Assembly (NCBI RefSeq): GCF_003386865.1
Contig: NZ_QTUA01000001.1
Location: forward strand, 2,914,001 to 2,978,000
Source of the DNA: Calidifontibacter indicus
GTDB lineage: Bacteria; Actinomycetota; Actinomycetes; Actinomycetales; Dermatophilaceae
Direction: 5' to 3'
Length of the DNA: 64,000 nucleotides
The stretch's first letter is position 1; the number at the start of each line of letters is the position of its first letter. A program made the position numbers and the translations under genes. Under the pieces are notes generated by a model that saw only the letters and a program-made list of their open reading frames with translations, had not been told where the DNA came from and did not search any database. This document shows positions 9,549 to 18,564 of this stretch, in pieces.

Positions 9549-9594
9549 CCCACACGAAGACCCGCACCGAATCGGTGCGGGTCTTCGTGTGGGT
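9548..9594. terminator. 23-bp perfect inverted repeat between tRNA-Leu and rdgB
   Basis: Two 23-nt arms, the first beginning ACCCACACGAAGACCCGC, are perfectly complementary and separated by a single A, so the tip would open into a small loop. The left arm begins at the tRNA discriminator base and the right arm ends 7 bp before the convergent rdgB stop. It can serve as a bidirectional terminator. Confidence 0.85.
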
Positions 9595-9600
9595 TCGAGC

Positions 9601-10209
9601 TCAGGTGAACAGTCGGACGATCGTCGGTACCAACGCCCGGAACGCCTGGCCGCGGTGGCTGACGGCGTTCTTCTCCTCGCGGGTGTACTGCGCGAAGGTG
9701 CGGCCGTCGGGCAGTTCGAAGATCGGGTCGTAGCCGAAGCCGTTGTCGCCTCGCTGCTCGCGGGTGAGCCGGCCCTCCACGGTGCCGGTCGCGGAGTGCA
9801 GCGCGCCGTCCGGCATAGCGAGCACCACCGAGCACTCGAACCGCGCGATCAGCTTGTCGACCGGCACGTCGGCGGTCTGCGCGAGCAGCAGGTCGATGTT
9901 GGCCTGGTCGTCGCCGTGCGTGCCGGCCCAGCGCGCGCTGAAGACGCCCGGGCACCCGCCCAGCACGTCGACGGCGAGCCCGGAGTCGTCGGCGACGGCC
10001 GGCAGCCCGAGCCGCTCGGTGACGTACTTCGCCTTGAGCGTGGCGTTCTCGACGAAGGTCACGCCGGTCTCGGCGACGTCGTCCAACTCGGAGAACTCAC
10101 CCACCCCGCGCACCCGCAGGCCGTCGAGCGCCGGTTCGGCGTCGACAAGGCCCTGCAGGTCGGCGATCTTGCCGGCGTTGCGGGTGGCGAGCACCAGGGT
10201 GTCGGCCAC
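9601..10209 (-). CDS. rdgB: non-canonical purine NTP pyrophosphatase (RdgB/HAM1)
   Basis: A 202-residue enzyme that hydrolyses dITP, ITP and XTP to the monophosphates, keeping deaminated purines out of DNA and RNA. Seen: the N-terminal TRNAGKIADL nucleotide-binding motif, VADDSGLAVDVLGG with the metal-binding Asp pair, and the FGYDPIF and SHRGQAF segments near the C-terminus. The GTG start shares one base with the stop of rph (TAGTG), so the genes are coupled, an arrangement frequent in actinobacteria. Confidence 0.95.
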   Translation of the reverse strand: MADTLVLATRNAGKIADLQGLVDAEPALDGLRVRGVGEFSELDDVAETGVTFVENATLKAKYVTERLGLPAVADDSGLAVDVLGGCPGVFSARWAGTHGDDQANIDLLLAQTADVPVDKLIARFECSVVLAMPDGALHSATGTVEGRLTREQRGDNGFGYDPIFELPDGRTFAQYTREEKNAVSHRGQAFRALVPTIVRLFT

Positions 10210-10964
10210 TAGCGCTGCCGCTCGCGGGCCGGCGCCTCGAGCGCCTCGGTCTGCATCCGGGTGAGATCGCCGATGCCCTTGGCGGCGAGGTCGAGCAGCG
10301 CGTTGAGCTCGTCACGGTCGAACGGCGCACCCTCGGCGGTGCCCTGCACCTCGACGAAACCGCCCGCCCCGGTCATCACGACGTTCATGTCGGTCTCGGC
10401 GGTGGAGTCCTCCGGGTAGTCGAGGTCGAGCACCGGTGTGCCGTTCACGACGCCGACGCTGATCGCGGCGATCGAACCGGTGAGCGGCTGCGCGTTCTTC
10501 GGGATCAGCCCGCGGGCGCGGGCGTCCTCGATCGTGTCGACAAGGGCGACATAAGCACCGGTGATGGACGCCGTCCGGGTGCCGCCGTCGGCCTGGAGCA
10601 CGTCGCAGTCGAGCACGATCGTGTTCTCCCCCAACGCTTTCGTGTCGATGATCGCGCGCAGCGAACGTCCGATGAGACGGGAGATCTCGTGCGTGCGGCC
10701 GCCGACGCGGCCCTTGCGCGACTCGCGGTCGGAGCGGGTGTTGGTCGAGCGCGGCAGCATCTCGTACTCGGCGGTGACCCAGCCGGTGCCCTTGCCCTTG
10801 AGCCAGCGCGGCACGCCCTCGGTGAACGAGGCGGCGACGAGCACTCGGGTCTTGCCGAACTCGACGAGCACGCTGCCTTCGGCGTGGTCGAGCCAGTTGC
10901 GGGTGATCTTGATGTCGCGGAGTTGGTCGTTGGCGCGGCCGTCGTGGCGGGTTGCGTCGGTCAT
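10209..10964 (-). CDS. rph: ribonuclease PH
   Basis: A 251-residue phosphorolytic 3'-5' exoribonuclease that trims tRNA 3' ends. It has the RNase PH pattern: R/H/DGR at the N-terminus, [18 protein letters not shown], the conserved RSLRAIID and [17 protein letters not shown] phosphate/RNA-binding regions. The ATG at 10964 gives the usual N-terminus; an upstream in-frame start would add 34 non-conserved residues. Upstream of rdgB in the same operon; the MBL hydrolase and murI genes follow the same orientation further upstream. Confidence 0.95.
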   Translation of the reverse strand: MTDATRHDGRANDQLRDIKITRNWLDHAEGSVLVEFGKTRVLVAASFTEGVPRWLKGKGTGWVTAEYEMLPRSTNTRSDRESRKGRVGGRTHEISRLIGRSLRAIIDTKALGENTIVLDCDVLQADGGTRTASITGAYVALVDTIEDARARGLIPKNAQPLTGSIAAISVGVVNGTPVLDLDYPEDSTAETDMNVVMTGAGGFVEVQGTAEGAPFDRDELNALLDLAAKGIGDLTRMQTEALEAPARERQR

Positions 10965-11120
10965 GCGGCTCAGCCTATGACCGGCGCGATCCGCCGCGGT
11001 CGGCCGCCTCAGGCGGGGCGCGACCGGAGCTGCATGCGAAGGCACGCGTGAGGGCTTCGTGCTCATGTGGTCACACTTGATCGCGCTTGCCCACTGCGTC
11101 CGGCACGGGGCGCCCGAGGC

Positions 11121-11903
11121 TCAGAGCTCGTAAACGCCTTCCGGCTCGGCGAGTTCGACCTCACCCGGCCACAGTTCGGCGGCTTGCGCGCGGCATTCCT
11201 GCGGGTCGTTCCACGACGGGATGTGGGTCAGCATCAGCCGCTTCACCCCGCCCGCGGCGAGCGCCGCCTCGGCCGCCCGCTTGCCGGTCAGATGGATGTC
11301 GCGCACGGTGTCACGCACCTCGCAGAACGCCGCGTCGGCGAGCACCAGGTCGGCGTCCGCCATGAGCGGCAGCAGCGCGGGCGTCGCGTCGGTGTCGCCG
11401 GTGTAGGTGAGCACCTTGCCGTCGGCCTCGACCCGGAAGCCGAACGCTTCGACCGGGTGGTTGACCCGGTGAGGGGTGATGGTGAACGGCCCGACCGTGA
11501 AGGTGCGGCCCGACCGCACCGTGCGGAAGTCGAACTCCGAGTCCATCCCGTGCGGGTCGGCCGCTTCGGAGAGCGTGACACCGTTGGCTCGCGACATCCG
11601 GGCACCGGTGTCCTGCGGGCCGTAGACCGGCACGCTCGGCAACGGGCCACGCGTGGGGTGGTACTTGGTGACGACGAACAGTCCGGTGAGGTCGAGGCAG
11701 TGGTCGGGGTGCAGATGGCTGATCACGATCGCATCGATCGCGTCCAACTCGATGTACTTCTGCAGCACGCCGAGCGACCCAGGCCCCATGTCGAGCACGA
11801 GGTTCCAGGTGCGGCCCTCGTGCTCGGCCTGCACCAGGTAGGACGACGCCGGTGAGGTCGGTCCGGCGAACGAGCCGGAACAGCCGATGATCGTGAGCTT
11901 CAT
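11121..11903 (-). CDS. MBL-fold metallo-hydrolase
   Basis: A 260-residue metallo-beta-lactamase-fold protein. The zinc-binding HxHxDH motif is SHLHPDH at residues 62-68, with later conserved Asp/His in YTGDTDATP and [10 protein letters not shown] and a final [10 protein letters not shown]. It resembles the RNase Z/cyclic-nucleotide phosphodiesterase branch, and in actinobacteria it sits between murI and rph; its substrate is not known. Its ATG overlaps the murI stop by 4 bp (ATGA), so it is translationally coupled to murI. Confidence 0.88.
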   Translation of the reverse strand: MKLTIIGCSGSFAGPTSPASSYLVQAEHEGRTWNLVLDMGPGSLGVLQKYIELDAIDAIVISHLHPDHCLDLTGLFVVTKYHPTRGPLPSVPVYGPQDTGARMSRANGVTLSEAADPHGMDSEFDFRTVRSGRTFTVGPFTITPHRVNHPVEAFGFRVEADGKVLTYTGDTDATPALLPLMADADLVLADAAFCEVRDTVRDIHLTGKRAAEAALAAGGVKRLMLTHIPSWNDPQECRAQAAELWPGEVELAEPEGVYEL

Positions 11904-12724
11904 GCACCCACCCCCACATGTCGGAAGTTGTTCTCGAAGACGTCGTCGAACTCGGGCGGCAGGCCCAGGAATCTCTTGGACAAGCGGCGGAACTCCTCAG
12001 GATCTCCGGTGGTGGTGAACGACAGACCGGGCATCCCCTGAGCGGGCGGGGCGAGCAGGTCGCGGTCGGCGAGCACCTTGTAAACGTCCTTGGCGGTCTC
12101 CTCGGCGGACGACACGAGGGTCACCCCGTCACCCATCACGTAGGAGATGACGCCGGTCAGCAGCGGGTAGTGGGTGCAGCCGAGCACGACCGTGTCGACG
12201 TCCCTCTCCTGCAGCGGCGCGAGATACTCACGGGCCACCTCGAGCAGTTCCGGGCCGCCGGTGATGCCGGCTTCGACGAACTCTACGAAGCGCGGACACG
12301 GCTGGGAGTGGACGTCCAGCTGCGGGGCGGCGGCGAACGCGTCCAGGTAGGCACCCGACTGATGGGTGCCCTTGGTGGAGATGACACCGACCCGGTCGTT
12401 GCGGGTGGCCCGGACGGCACGCCGGACAGCGGGTCGGATGACCTCGACCAGCGGCACGTCGTATCGCTCGCGCGCGTCGTGCAAGACCGCCGCAGAGGCG
12501 GTGTTGCACGCGATGACGAGCGCCTTCACGCCGTGTGCGACGAGCCGGTCGAGGCACTGCAACGCAAACTCGCGCGTCTGCGCGATCGGACGCGGACCGT
12601 ATGGCGCACGGGCCGTGTCGCCCAGGTAGGCGATGGACTCGTGCGGCAACTGGTCGAGCACCGCGCGGGCGACGGTCAACCCGCCGTAGCCGCTGTCGAA
12701 GATTCCGATCGGTGCATCAGACAC
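11900..12724 (-). CDS. murI: glutamate racemase
   Basis: A cofactor-independent racemase of 274 residues supplying D-glutamate for peptidoglycan. The two catalytic cysteines are visible: C73 in [10 protein letters not shown] and C183 in [10 protein letters not shown], with the N-terminal [15 protein letters not shown] and GDTARAPYG motifs. The GTG at 12724 gives the conserved N-terminus; an upstream in-frame ATG would add 20 residues not seen in the family. First gene of a minus-strand block murI - MBL hydrolase - rph - rdgB. Confidence 0.95.
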   Translation of the reverse strand: MSDAPIGIFDSGYGGLTVARAVLDQLPHESIAYLGDTARAPYGPRPIAQTREFALQCLDRLVAHGVKALVIACNTASAAVLHDARERYDVPLVEVIRPAVRRAVRATRNDRVGVISTKGTHQSGAYLDAFAAAPQLDVHSQPCPRFVEFVEAGITGGPELLEVAREYLAPLQERDVDTVVLGCTHYPLLTGVISYVMGDGVTLVSSAEETAKDVYKVLADRDLLAPPAQGMPGLSFTTTGDPEEFRRLSKRFLGLPPEFDDVFENNFRHVGVGA

Positions 12725-12811
12725 CGATCCAGGGTAGGCCCACCGGAACGGCGAAATGTACCGACGCGTCGTGGATCCCCTCACACCGTGAGGTGATGGA
12801 ACCGTCCCGCG

Positions 12812-13582
12812 TCAGTGACGCACGTACGGGTTGGTGAGCGTGCCGATGTCCTGCACCTCGACCGACACCCGCTGCCCCGGCTGCACCGGGCCGACGCCCT
12901 CGGGCGTGCCGGTGAGGATCACGTCGCCGGGCAGCAAGGTGAAGGCCTGCGAGGCGTACGAGATCAGCTTGGGGATGTCGTGGACCATGTCGGCCGTCGT
13001 GCCGTCCTGCGCGACGTCACCGTCGACCAGCGTGCGCAGACGCAGGTCGGAGGTGTCGAGGTCGGTCTCGATCCACGGCCCGAGCGGGCAGAAGGTGTCG
13101 AAGCCCTTGGCCCGTGCCCACTGGCCGTCCTTCTTCTGCAGGTCGCGCGCGGTCACGTCGTTGGCGCAGGTGTAACCGAAGATCGACTTCGCTGCGTCTT
13201 CGGGTGAGACGTCGCGGCACATGCGTCCGATGATCACCGCGAGTTCGCCCTCGTAGTCGACCCGCTCGGACTGCGGCGGCATGACGACCGGGTCGTCCGG
13301 GCCGATGACGGCGGTGTTGGGGATGAGGAACATCATCGGTTCCTCGGGCACCTCGTTGTTCATCTCCCGGGCGTGCTCGGCGTAGTTGCGGCCGATGCCG
13401 ATCACCTTCGAGCGCGGGATGACCGGCGCCAGCAGACGCACGTCGGCGACGGTCGTCGTGACGCCCGTCAGTTCGATCTTGGTGTAGAGGGGGTCGCCGC
13501 TGATCTGGGCGATCTTCTCGCCCGCACCGTCGACCAGTCCGAAGAAGGGGTCTTCACCATCTGTGTATCGGCAGATTCGCAC
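12812..13582 (-). CDS. fumarylacetoacetate hydrolase family protein
   Basis: A 256-residue protein with the FAH C-terminal domain: [16 protein letters not shown], the metal-binding Glu pair in [27 protein letters not shown], and [14 protein letters not shown] near the end. Members include 2-hydroxyhepta-2,4-diene-1,7-dioate isomerases, acylpyruvases and oxaloacetate tautomerase-like enzymes; the exact reaction cannot be told from sequence. GTG start. It follows the SGNH-hydrolase gene with a 4-bp gap, and murI lies downstream. Confidence 0.88.
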   Translation of the reverse strand: MRICRYTDGEDPFFGLVDGAGEKIAQISGDPLYTKIELTGVTTTVADVRLLAPVIPRSKVIGIGRNYAEHAREMNNEVPEEPMMFLIPNTAVIGPDDPVVMPPQSERVDYEGELAVIIGRMCRDVSPEDAAKSIFGYTCANDVTARDLQKKDGQWARAKGFDTFCPLGPWIETDLDTSDLRLRTLVDGDVAQDGTTADMVHDIPKLISYASQAFTLLPGDVILTGTPEGVGPVQPGQRVSVEVQDIGTLTNPYVRH

Positions 13583-13586
13583 CCAC

Positions 13587-14450
13587 TCAGCCTACTGACG
13601 CCGTCGCCGGACGGATCGGGCCCACCACCAGCGGGTTCACGGTGGAGGCCATCAACACGTAGCCGGCGTCGTTCGCGTGGATGTCGGTCTTGCTGCACAT
13701 CCACGTCAGCGCGCAGATCGCGGCGACATTCGTCGGCACACCGGACGCCGTCGGGGTCCAGTCGGTGCTGCGGAACGCCGTGGCCACGTCGGCGACCTTC
13801 GCATCACCCGAAGCGGCGGCCTGCGCGATGAGCCCGCTCAGTTGCGCCTGCAACTGCACCGACACCTGGGCCAGCGGCTGGTTGCCGGTGAGCCAGAACA
13901 CCAGGAACGGGTTGTAGTAGTTGAGCAGCACGATCTGGGTCTTGGGGCCGGCCGCCGCACGCAGGTCGTTGACGATGCGCTTGGTGTTGTTGGCGACCGC
14001 GACCATGCCGGCCTGCAGACAGGCCGCGTCGATCGCACCGGCGCGGGCAACGCAGGTCTGCACGTCGTTCGCCCCGATGTCGAGCGTGATCAGACGCACC
14101 TTCCCCTTCTCGGCCTTGATCGTGTCGACCGCCGTCTGCAGTTGGGTGGCGCCGCCCGGATAGTCGCACCGTCCGCCGCCCACCATCGTCGTGGTGGTCT
14201 CGCCGCTGCACGCCAGGTTGACCAGCTTCGCGCCTCGGTACTTGCTGCGCAGGTTGGCGTACACGCCGCCGACGTAGCCTCCGGTCTTGTTGTCGCCGAG
14301 CCCCGGCTGGTAGCCGGCCGCGAGCGAATCCCCCAGTGCCACATAGCTTCCGGACGCTGCGTGTGGGTTGTCGGCGCCCGCACGGGCGGGCGCGGCGCCC
14401 AGGCTGCACACGAGTGCTGCCGCGCCGACGACGGCGAGGGTGCGCTTCAT
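13587..14450 (-). CDS. secreted SGNH/GDSL hydrolase (lipase/esterase-like)
   Basis: A 287-residue exported protein. Residues 1-24 form a Sec signal peptide ending ARA. SGNH blocks are present: block [11 protein letters not shown] with Ser42, Gly83 in the second block, Asn128 in DIGANDV, and D256-x-H258 near the C-terminus for the catalytic dyad. Six cysteines in the mature part suggest disulfides, as in Streptomyces secreted SGNH lipases. Substrate (lipid, ester or peptidoglycan acyl group) unknown. ATG at 14450 is preceded by GGAGACC. Divergent from the glycosylase-like gene. Confidence 0.88.
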   Translation of the reverse strand: MKRTLAVVGAAALVCSLGAAPARAGADNPHAASGSYVALGDSLAAGYQPGLGDNKTGGYVGGVYANLRSKYRGAKLVNLACSGETTTTMVGGGRCDYPGGATQLQTAVDTIKAEKGKVRLITLDIGANDVQTCVARAGAIDAACLQAGMVAVANNTKRIVNDLRAAAGPKTQIVLLNYYNPFLVFWLTGNQPLAQVSVQLQAQLSGLIAQAAASGDAKVADVATAFRSTDWTPTASGVPTNVAAICALTWMCSKTDIHANDAGYVLMASTVNPLVVGPIRPATASVG

Positions 14451-14607
14451 GGTGGTCTCCTCACGAGCAGGGATGCGATCCATATCACTCTGCCACTTCC
14501 GGGTGGGCGAGCAGCCGGATTCGGCTGCGGCCTCAGCAACTTCCCAGCCGAAGCCCGCGCGAGGAGGCTGCGATGCGGCCTCGGCTACGTCCATTACCGT
14601 GCGTGGC

Positions 14608-15495
14608 ATGGCCCACCTGCTCGACGAACCGCTCTGGCGCGCCCGCGCCGCGGCGCACGAGCAGCGCGTCGACGACGCCGTCGCCGATCACATCCACCGC
14701 CGCGACCGCGGACTCAAGCACCCGATCGACGACTTCCTGTTCCAGTACTACACTTACAAGCCCTCGCAGCTGCGGGTGTGGCACCCGGGCGCGGACGCCC
14801 AGCTGGCCGGGGCCGACGAGCGCGCCCGATGGCCGTTCTATCGCGTGGTCGACGGCCTGGCGTCTGTCGACGTCGAGCACTTCCTGGCCCGCCGCCGTCC
14901 CGTGTTCGACGCGGCACGACGGGTGCTGCGCGCCACCCTCGACCGGCCGATGCTGCTGTCCTGCTTCGGAATGCACGAGTGGGCGATGGCCTACCGCACG
15001 ACGCCCGAGGAGATCCGACACACCCAACTCCCCCTGCGTCTCGGACACCGGGGCACGGATGCCGTGGTCGAGGCGCACGAGCTGCGGTGCACCCACTTCG
15101 ACGCCTACCGTTTCTTCACCCCACCGGCTGTTCCCCGCAACAGCGCTGCACTGCAACGGGATTCACAGCCCGACTTCGAGCAGCCCGGGTGCCTGCACGC
15201 CGGGATGGACCTCTACAAGTGGGCCCACAAACTCTCCCCGGTCGTCTCGAGCGACCTCGTGATGGACTTCTTCGAACTCGCCCGCGAGGTGCGGGTACTC
15301 GACATGCGCGCATCGCCGTACGACGTCAGCGCGCTGGGTCACGATCCGGTGCAGGTCGAGACCCCCGAGGGCAAGGCCGAGTACGTGCGCGCGCAGCGGG
15401 AGTTCGCCGAGCGAGCCCGCCCGTTGCGGGTGCGATTGCTCGAGGTGGTGGAGCAGGTTGCCGACCCGCTGATCGCCGAAGTCGACCGCGCTTAG
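14608..15495 (+). CDS. putative 3-methyladenine DNA glycosylase-like protein
   Basis: A 295-residue cytosolic protein of an actinobacterial family commonly labelled 3-methyladenine DNA glycosylase. Recognisable features are KHPIDDFLFQYYTYKPSQLRVWHPG near residues 30-55 and GMHEWAMAYR, plus many aromatic and His residues. I see no clear helix-hairpin-helix-GPD motif of the AlkA type, so the name rests on database habit and is weak; it could be another enzyme. The ATG at 14608 begins a sequence matching the family start. Divergent from the SGNH hydrolase. Confidence 0.6.
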   Translation: MAHLLDEPLWRARAAAHEQRVDDAVADHIHRRDRGLKHPIDDFLFQYYTYKPSQLRVWHPGADAQLAGADERARWPFYRVVDGLASVDVEHFLARRRPVFDAARRVLRATLDRPMLLSCFGMHEWAMAYRTTPEEIRHTQLPLRLGHRGTDAVVEAHELRCTHFDAYRFFTPPAVPRNSAALQRDSQPDFEQPGCLHAGMDLYKWAHKLSPVVSSDLVMDFFELAREVRVLDMRASPYDVSALGHDPVQVETPEGKAEYVRAQREFAERARPLRVRLLEVVEQVADPLIAEVDRA

Positions 15496-15501
15496 GGCCG
15501 C

Positions 15502-16305
15502 TCAGGGGTTGTCCCGGCAGTACTGCTGCTGCGCGGCAGTCAGCTCGTAGTCGAGTGTGCCTTGTGCCCAACTCCAGCAGATCTGCGGGTGGACGGCGTT
15601 CGGTGGCGTGTCCGGATCACGACCGGTCCGACTGGCACTGTAGAGGCTCACGCACTGTTCGTACTGCGCGTGAGACTGCGGGTTGAGGCACTGAGCAGGC
15701 GTCGGAACGCCCGGCTCGGGCCCAGTCTGGTCGTATCCGTAGACACGAGTGCAGGTCTCCCACAGGGCATGCGTCGTCGGCGCAGCGCACTGCCTGCGCG
15801 AGGGCGGCGTCTGTCCCCTGAACGTGTCGAACATGGCCATGCACTCGTACCTCGCATACGCCTCCAGGGTCCCGTTGGTGCAGGTCTGCCTCGTATACAT
15901 AGTCGTCGGCCCGAGCATCTGCTGCATCAAGATCCGGTTTGAAGCACGTTCCGACGGCGTGCACGCGTACGTCTCGGTGCTCTCGTACCAGTAACAACGC
16001 TCCGACTTCACCTGCGCCGTCCGTGTCGGAGCGGATGTCGTTCGCTGCGCCGACGTGGCGACCGGCTTGCGCGTGGTCGACGAGGCAGTCGCCGTCGGCG
16101 TAACGGAACTCGATGACGGAGCAGTCGACGACGTGCCCGTCGAGGTCGGCGACGCAGATGTGCTGACTGTCGACGTGCTGCTCGACGAGGAGGTGGTCGA
16201 GGCGGAGGTCGTCGATGACGTCGTGCTCGAACCGGTGGTGTCGGCGCCGGAACAGCCAGCCAGCACGAATGCGACGAACACGACGAATGCGGCCCTGTAG
16301 CCCAT
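15502..16305 (-). CDS. Ser/Thr-rich lipoprotein with cysteine-rich C-terminal region
   Basis: A 267-residue lipoprotein. The signal ends in the lipobox VLAGC (Cys18). Residues about 22-95 are almost all Ser and Thr, a flexible wall-spanning linker that may be O-glycosylated. The remaining 170 residues contain about ten Cys in regularly spaced pairs, with repeated short units around the motifs QC-x-(N/A)P and (E)xC, suggesting disulfide-bonded repeats. No known domain is recognised. GGGGA lies upstream of the ATG. Convergent with the glycosylase-like gene and 74 bp beyond the end of cimA. Confidence 0.72.
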   Translation of the reverse strand: MGYRAAFVVFVAFVLAGCSGADTTGSSTTSSTTSASTTSSSSSTSTVSTSASPTSTGTSSTAPSSSSVTPTATASSTTRKPVATSAQRTTSAPTRTAQVKSERCYWYESTETYACTPSERASNRILMQQMLGPTTMYTRQTCTNGTLEAYARYECMAMFDTFRGQTPPSRRQCAAPTTHALWETCTRVYGYDQTGPEPGVPTPAQCLNPQSHAQYEQCVSLYSASRTGRDPDTPPNAVHPQICWSWAQGTLDYELTAAQQQYCRDNP

Positions 16306-16379
16306 GTTTTCGATCCCCTTGCGACGCGCCCCCTCGGCGCGAACCTGAGCAGATGCTAGCGCCACCGCGGCATGCTGAC

Positions 16380-17975
16380 CTAACCCGCCGACTGCGGCTC
16401 GATCCCACGCTTCATCAGGCCGTAGGTGAACGAGTCGGTGAGCGCGATCCAACTGGCGTGCACCATGTTCGGCGCGACCCCGATCGTGCTCCAGATGCGT
16501 TCTCCGTCAGTGGTTTCGATGAGCACGCGGGTGGTCGCGTCGGTGCCCTGGGTGGCGTCGAGGATGCGCACCCGGAAGTCGATGAGCTCGAACCCGGCGA
16601 GGTCGGGGTAGGTCGCACTGAGCGCCTTGCGCAATGCGTGGTCGAGGGCATTCACCGGGCCGTTGCCCTCCCCCGTGGCAACCTGCCGCTCACCCGCCGC
16701 GGTGAGCTTGACGGTGGCCTCGGCGAGGGCCGGGCTGTCCTCGGAGAACGAGTCGGTGATGCACCGCCACGACTCGGTCTCGAAGTAGCGCGGTCGGGCG
16801 CCGTCCACCTCCTCCACCAACAGGAGTTCGAAGGATGCGTCCGCGGCGTCGAAGGTCCAGCCGTCCTGCTCCATGCCCTTCACCCGCTCGACCACGCGGG
16901 CGAGAAGCTCCGGGCGGTCGGTGAGGTCGTAACCGAGTTCCTTGCCCTTGAGTTCGATGCTGGCGCGACCGGCCATGTCCGACACCAGAGTTCGCATCGA
17001 GTTGCCGACCAGAGCGGGATCGATGTGCTGGTAGAGATCGGGGTCGACCCGCAGCGCCGAGGCGTGCAGCCCGGCCTTGTGCGCGAACGCGCTCGCACCG
17101 ACGTACGGCTGCCGCCCGTAGGGGGCGATATTGGTGACCTCGCTGATCGCGTGGCTGAGGTGCAGCGCGTTCCGGAGCCGATCAGGGTCGATCACCTCGC
17201 GCCCGAGCTTGAGTTGGACGTTGCTCGCCACCGTGATCAGGTCGGCGTTGCCGGTGCGTTCGCCGTAACCGTTGACCGTGCCCTGCACGTGCATGGCGCC
17301 GGCCTGGACGGCGGCAACCGAGTTGGCGACCGCACACCCGGTGTCGTTGTGGCAGTGGATGCCGAGGCCGACGTCGGTGGCGTCGAAGACCTTGGCGACG
17401 ACGTCCGAGACCTGGCTGGGCAGCATGCCGCCGTTGGTGTCGCAGAGTGCGACGACCTCGGCGCCGGCCTCGCTCGCAGCACGGATCACGTCGACGGCGT
17501 ACGCCGGGTCGGCGAGGTAGCCATCGAAGAAGTGCTCGGCGTCGACGAACACCCGGCGCCCTTCTCGCACAAGGGTTTCGACGGTGTCCTGCACCATGGC
17601 GAGGTTTTCGTCGGCGGTGGTGTGCAATGCCTCGTGCACGTGGCGGATGTGCGACTTCGCGACGATCGTGACCACCGGCGCCCGGGCGTCGATCAGAGCG
17701 CGCACCTGCGGGTCGTCGGCAGCGACGGCATTCGCCCGACGGGTCGACCCGAAGGCGGCGAGCACCGCGTTCTGCATGCGCAGCTCACCGGCCGCCGCCC
17801 GCCGGAAGAACTCGGTGTCCTTCGGGTTGGCGCCCGGCCACCCGCCCTCGATGTAGCCCACACCGAGGTCGTCGAGGAAGCCGGCGATCGTGAGCTTGTC
17901 GGCGACGGAGAGGTTCAGGCCCTCCTGTTGGGCACCGTCCCGCAGGGTGGTGTCGTAGACGTGGAAGGCGCTCAT
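16380..17975 (-). CDS. cimA: (R)-citramalate synthase
   Basis: A DRE-TIM metallolyase of 531 residues. It starts with YDTTLRDGAQQEGL (metal and pyruvate binding) and includes HCHNDTGCAVANS (His metal ligands) and GNADLITVASNVQLK, and ends with a LeuA-type allosteric regulatory domain (about residues 390-520). The length and VGYIEGGWPGANP motif fit CimA rather than LeuA. It condenses pyruvate and acetyl-CoA to citramalate, entering isoleucine synthesis through LeuCD and LeuB without threonine. Upstream lies a leader peptide and terminator, so expression is probably attenuated by branched-chain amino acids. Confidence 0.92.
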   Translation of the reverse strand: MSAFHVYDTTLRDGAQQEGLNLSVADKLTIAGFLDDLGVGYIEGGWPGANPKDTEFFRRAAAGELRMQNAVLAAFGSTRRANAVAADDPQVRALIDARAPVVTIVAKSHIRHVHEALHTTADENLAMVQDTVETLVREGRRVFVDAEHFFDGYLADPAYAVDVIRAASEAGAEVVALCDTNGGMLPSQVSDVVAKVFDATDVGLGIHCHNDTGCAVANSVAAVQAGAMHVQGTVNGYGERTGNADLITVASNVQLKLGREVIDPDRLRNALHLSHAISEVTNIAPYGRQPYVGASAFAHKAGLHASALRVDPDLYQHIDPALVGNSMRTLVSDMAGRASIELKGKELGYDLTDRPELLARVVERVKGMEQDGWTFDAADASFELLLVEEVDGARPRYFETESWRCITDSFSEDSPALAEATVKLTAAGERQVATGEGNGPVNALDHALRKALSATYPDLAGFELIDFRVRILDATQGTDATTRVLIETTDGERIWSTIGVAPNMVHASWIALTDSFTYGLMKRGIEPQSAG

Positions 17976-18069
17976 CGTCGGTCCTTGTCGGTGTGCGTTC
18001 AGGGCTTGGTGGTCTGGCCGAGCCCCGGCTCTCCGCTTCGCTTCCGGGTGGCGGGTGGCCCGGCAAACG

Positions 18070-18096
18070 AAAAACCTCCCGGGGTAACGGGAGGTT
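18070..18096 (-). terminator. attenuator terminator upstream of cimA
   Basis: On the minus strand, AACCTCCCG/CGGGAGGTT form a 9-bp stem with a 6-nt loop followed immediately by a run of T, a classic intrinsic terminator placed between a leader peptide and the cimA start. Confidence 0.85.
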
Positions 18097-18121
18097 GCGC
18101 GTCGAGCCGGGCTCGACGCGC
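18097..18121 (-). promoter_or_regulatory. pause/antiterminator hairpin of the cimA attenuator
   Basis: GCGCGTCGAGC and GCTCGACGCGC form an 11-bp perfect stem with a 3-nt loop. It directly abuts the terminator stem and overlaps the stop codon of the leader peptide, as expected if ribosome position decides which structure forms. Confidence 0.7.
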
Positions 18122-18168
18122 TAGCAAATAATGAGTCCGGTGGTGACCGGTGTCATCTTCTTTGCCAT
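18121..18168 (-). CDS. cimA leader peptide (MAKKMTPVTTGLIIC)
   Basis: A 15-codon open frame on the minus strand located between the candidate promoter and the cimA attenuator. It carries Thr, Val, Leu and two consecutive Ile codons just before the stop, which fits ribosome stalling when branched-chain aminoacyl-tRNA is short. It lacks a strong Shine-Dalgarno. An overlapping frame starting 8 bp earlier encodes only seven residues without regulatory codons. Role inferred from position, composition and structures. Confidence 0.7.
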   Translation of the reverse strand: MAKKMTPVTTGLIIC

Positions 18169-18215
18169 GTCGACATGGTGGCCCGCCTCGCGGTGGGCTG
18201 TCCAGCCTGTGGGCT

Positions 18216-18234
18216 CGACATCTCATATTTCGAC
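18216..18234 (-). promoter_or_regulatory. branched-chain-cluster motif upstream of cimA
   Basis: The minus strand reads GTCGAAATATGAGA, identical over 14 bases to a site upstream of leuB and similar to one upstream of ilvB, each about 40-55 bp before the first start codon. It may contain the -10 region or a regulator site. Confidence 0.5.
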
Positions 18235-18564
18235 CCTGCGTTCCGGGCGCCTGCGCGCCGGATGAGTCTCGGGGCCGGCCGCCATCCCTGCGGGCCGAGG
18301 AACGTGCCGCCTCGAAGCCGGCCCATCGCATCGGTTGAGGCCCGCGAGGAAAGGACGCGTCCCAACCATCCACAGCCGCCTACCGAGCCTGCGTTGGCCT
18401 GTGGATGAATCGACTCAACGAGGGGGCTGTGGATACCGACGGGTATCGAATTCTTCTGTGTTTCAGTCGAATTCGTGGTGCTAAGTCTTGTTTCAGGGTT
18501 CGAACGGGTGTACGGTTGAGGTATTCCGCGCGGCACACCTGGGGAGGTGTCCCTATGGTCTTCG
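18235..18564. other. intergenic stretch between cimA control region and IS110 element
   Basis: No gene is supported. It holds three copies of CTGTGGAT (one inverted, at 18367, 18399 and 18427), an inverted pair CGAATTC/GAATTCG at 18447-18475, and a possible promoter reading rightwards (TTGTTTCAGGGTTCGAACGG) that resembles sequences normally found before DUF222-HNH genes. The IS110 gene begins immediately after, so this may be the original upstream region of the DUF222 gene now separated by the insertion. Confidence 0.4.

Noticed and set aside
14368-14607. Longer N-terminal start for the glycosylase-like protein
   Set aside because: It would overlap the divergent SGNH hydrolase start and signal peptide; the ATG at 14608 matches the conserved beginning.
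16215-18131. 638-codon plus-strand frame opposite cimA
   Set aside because: Antisense to cimA, which has the full DRE-TIM motif set.
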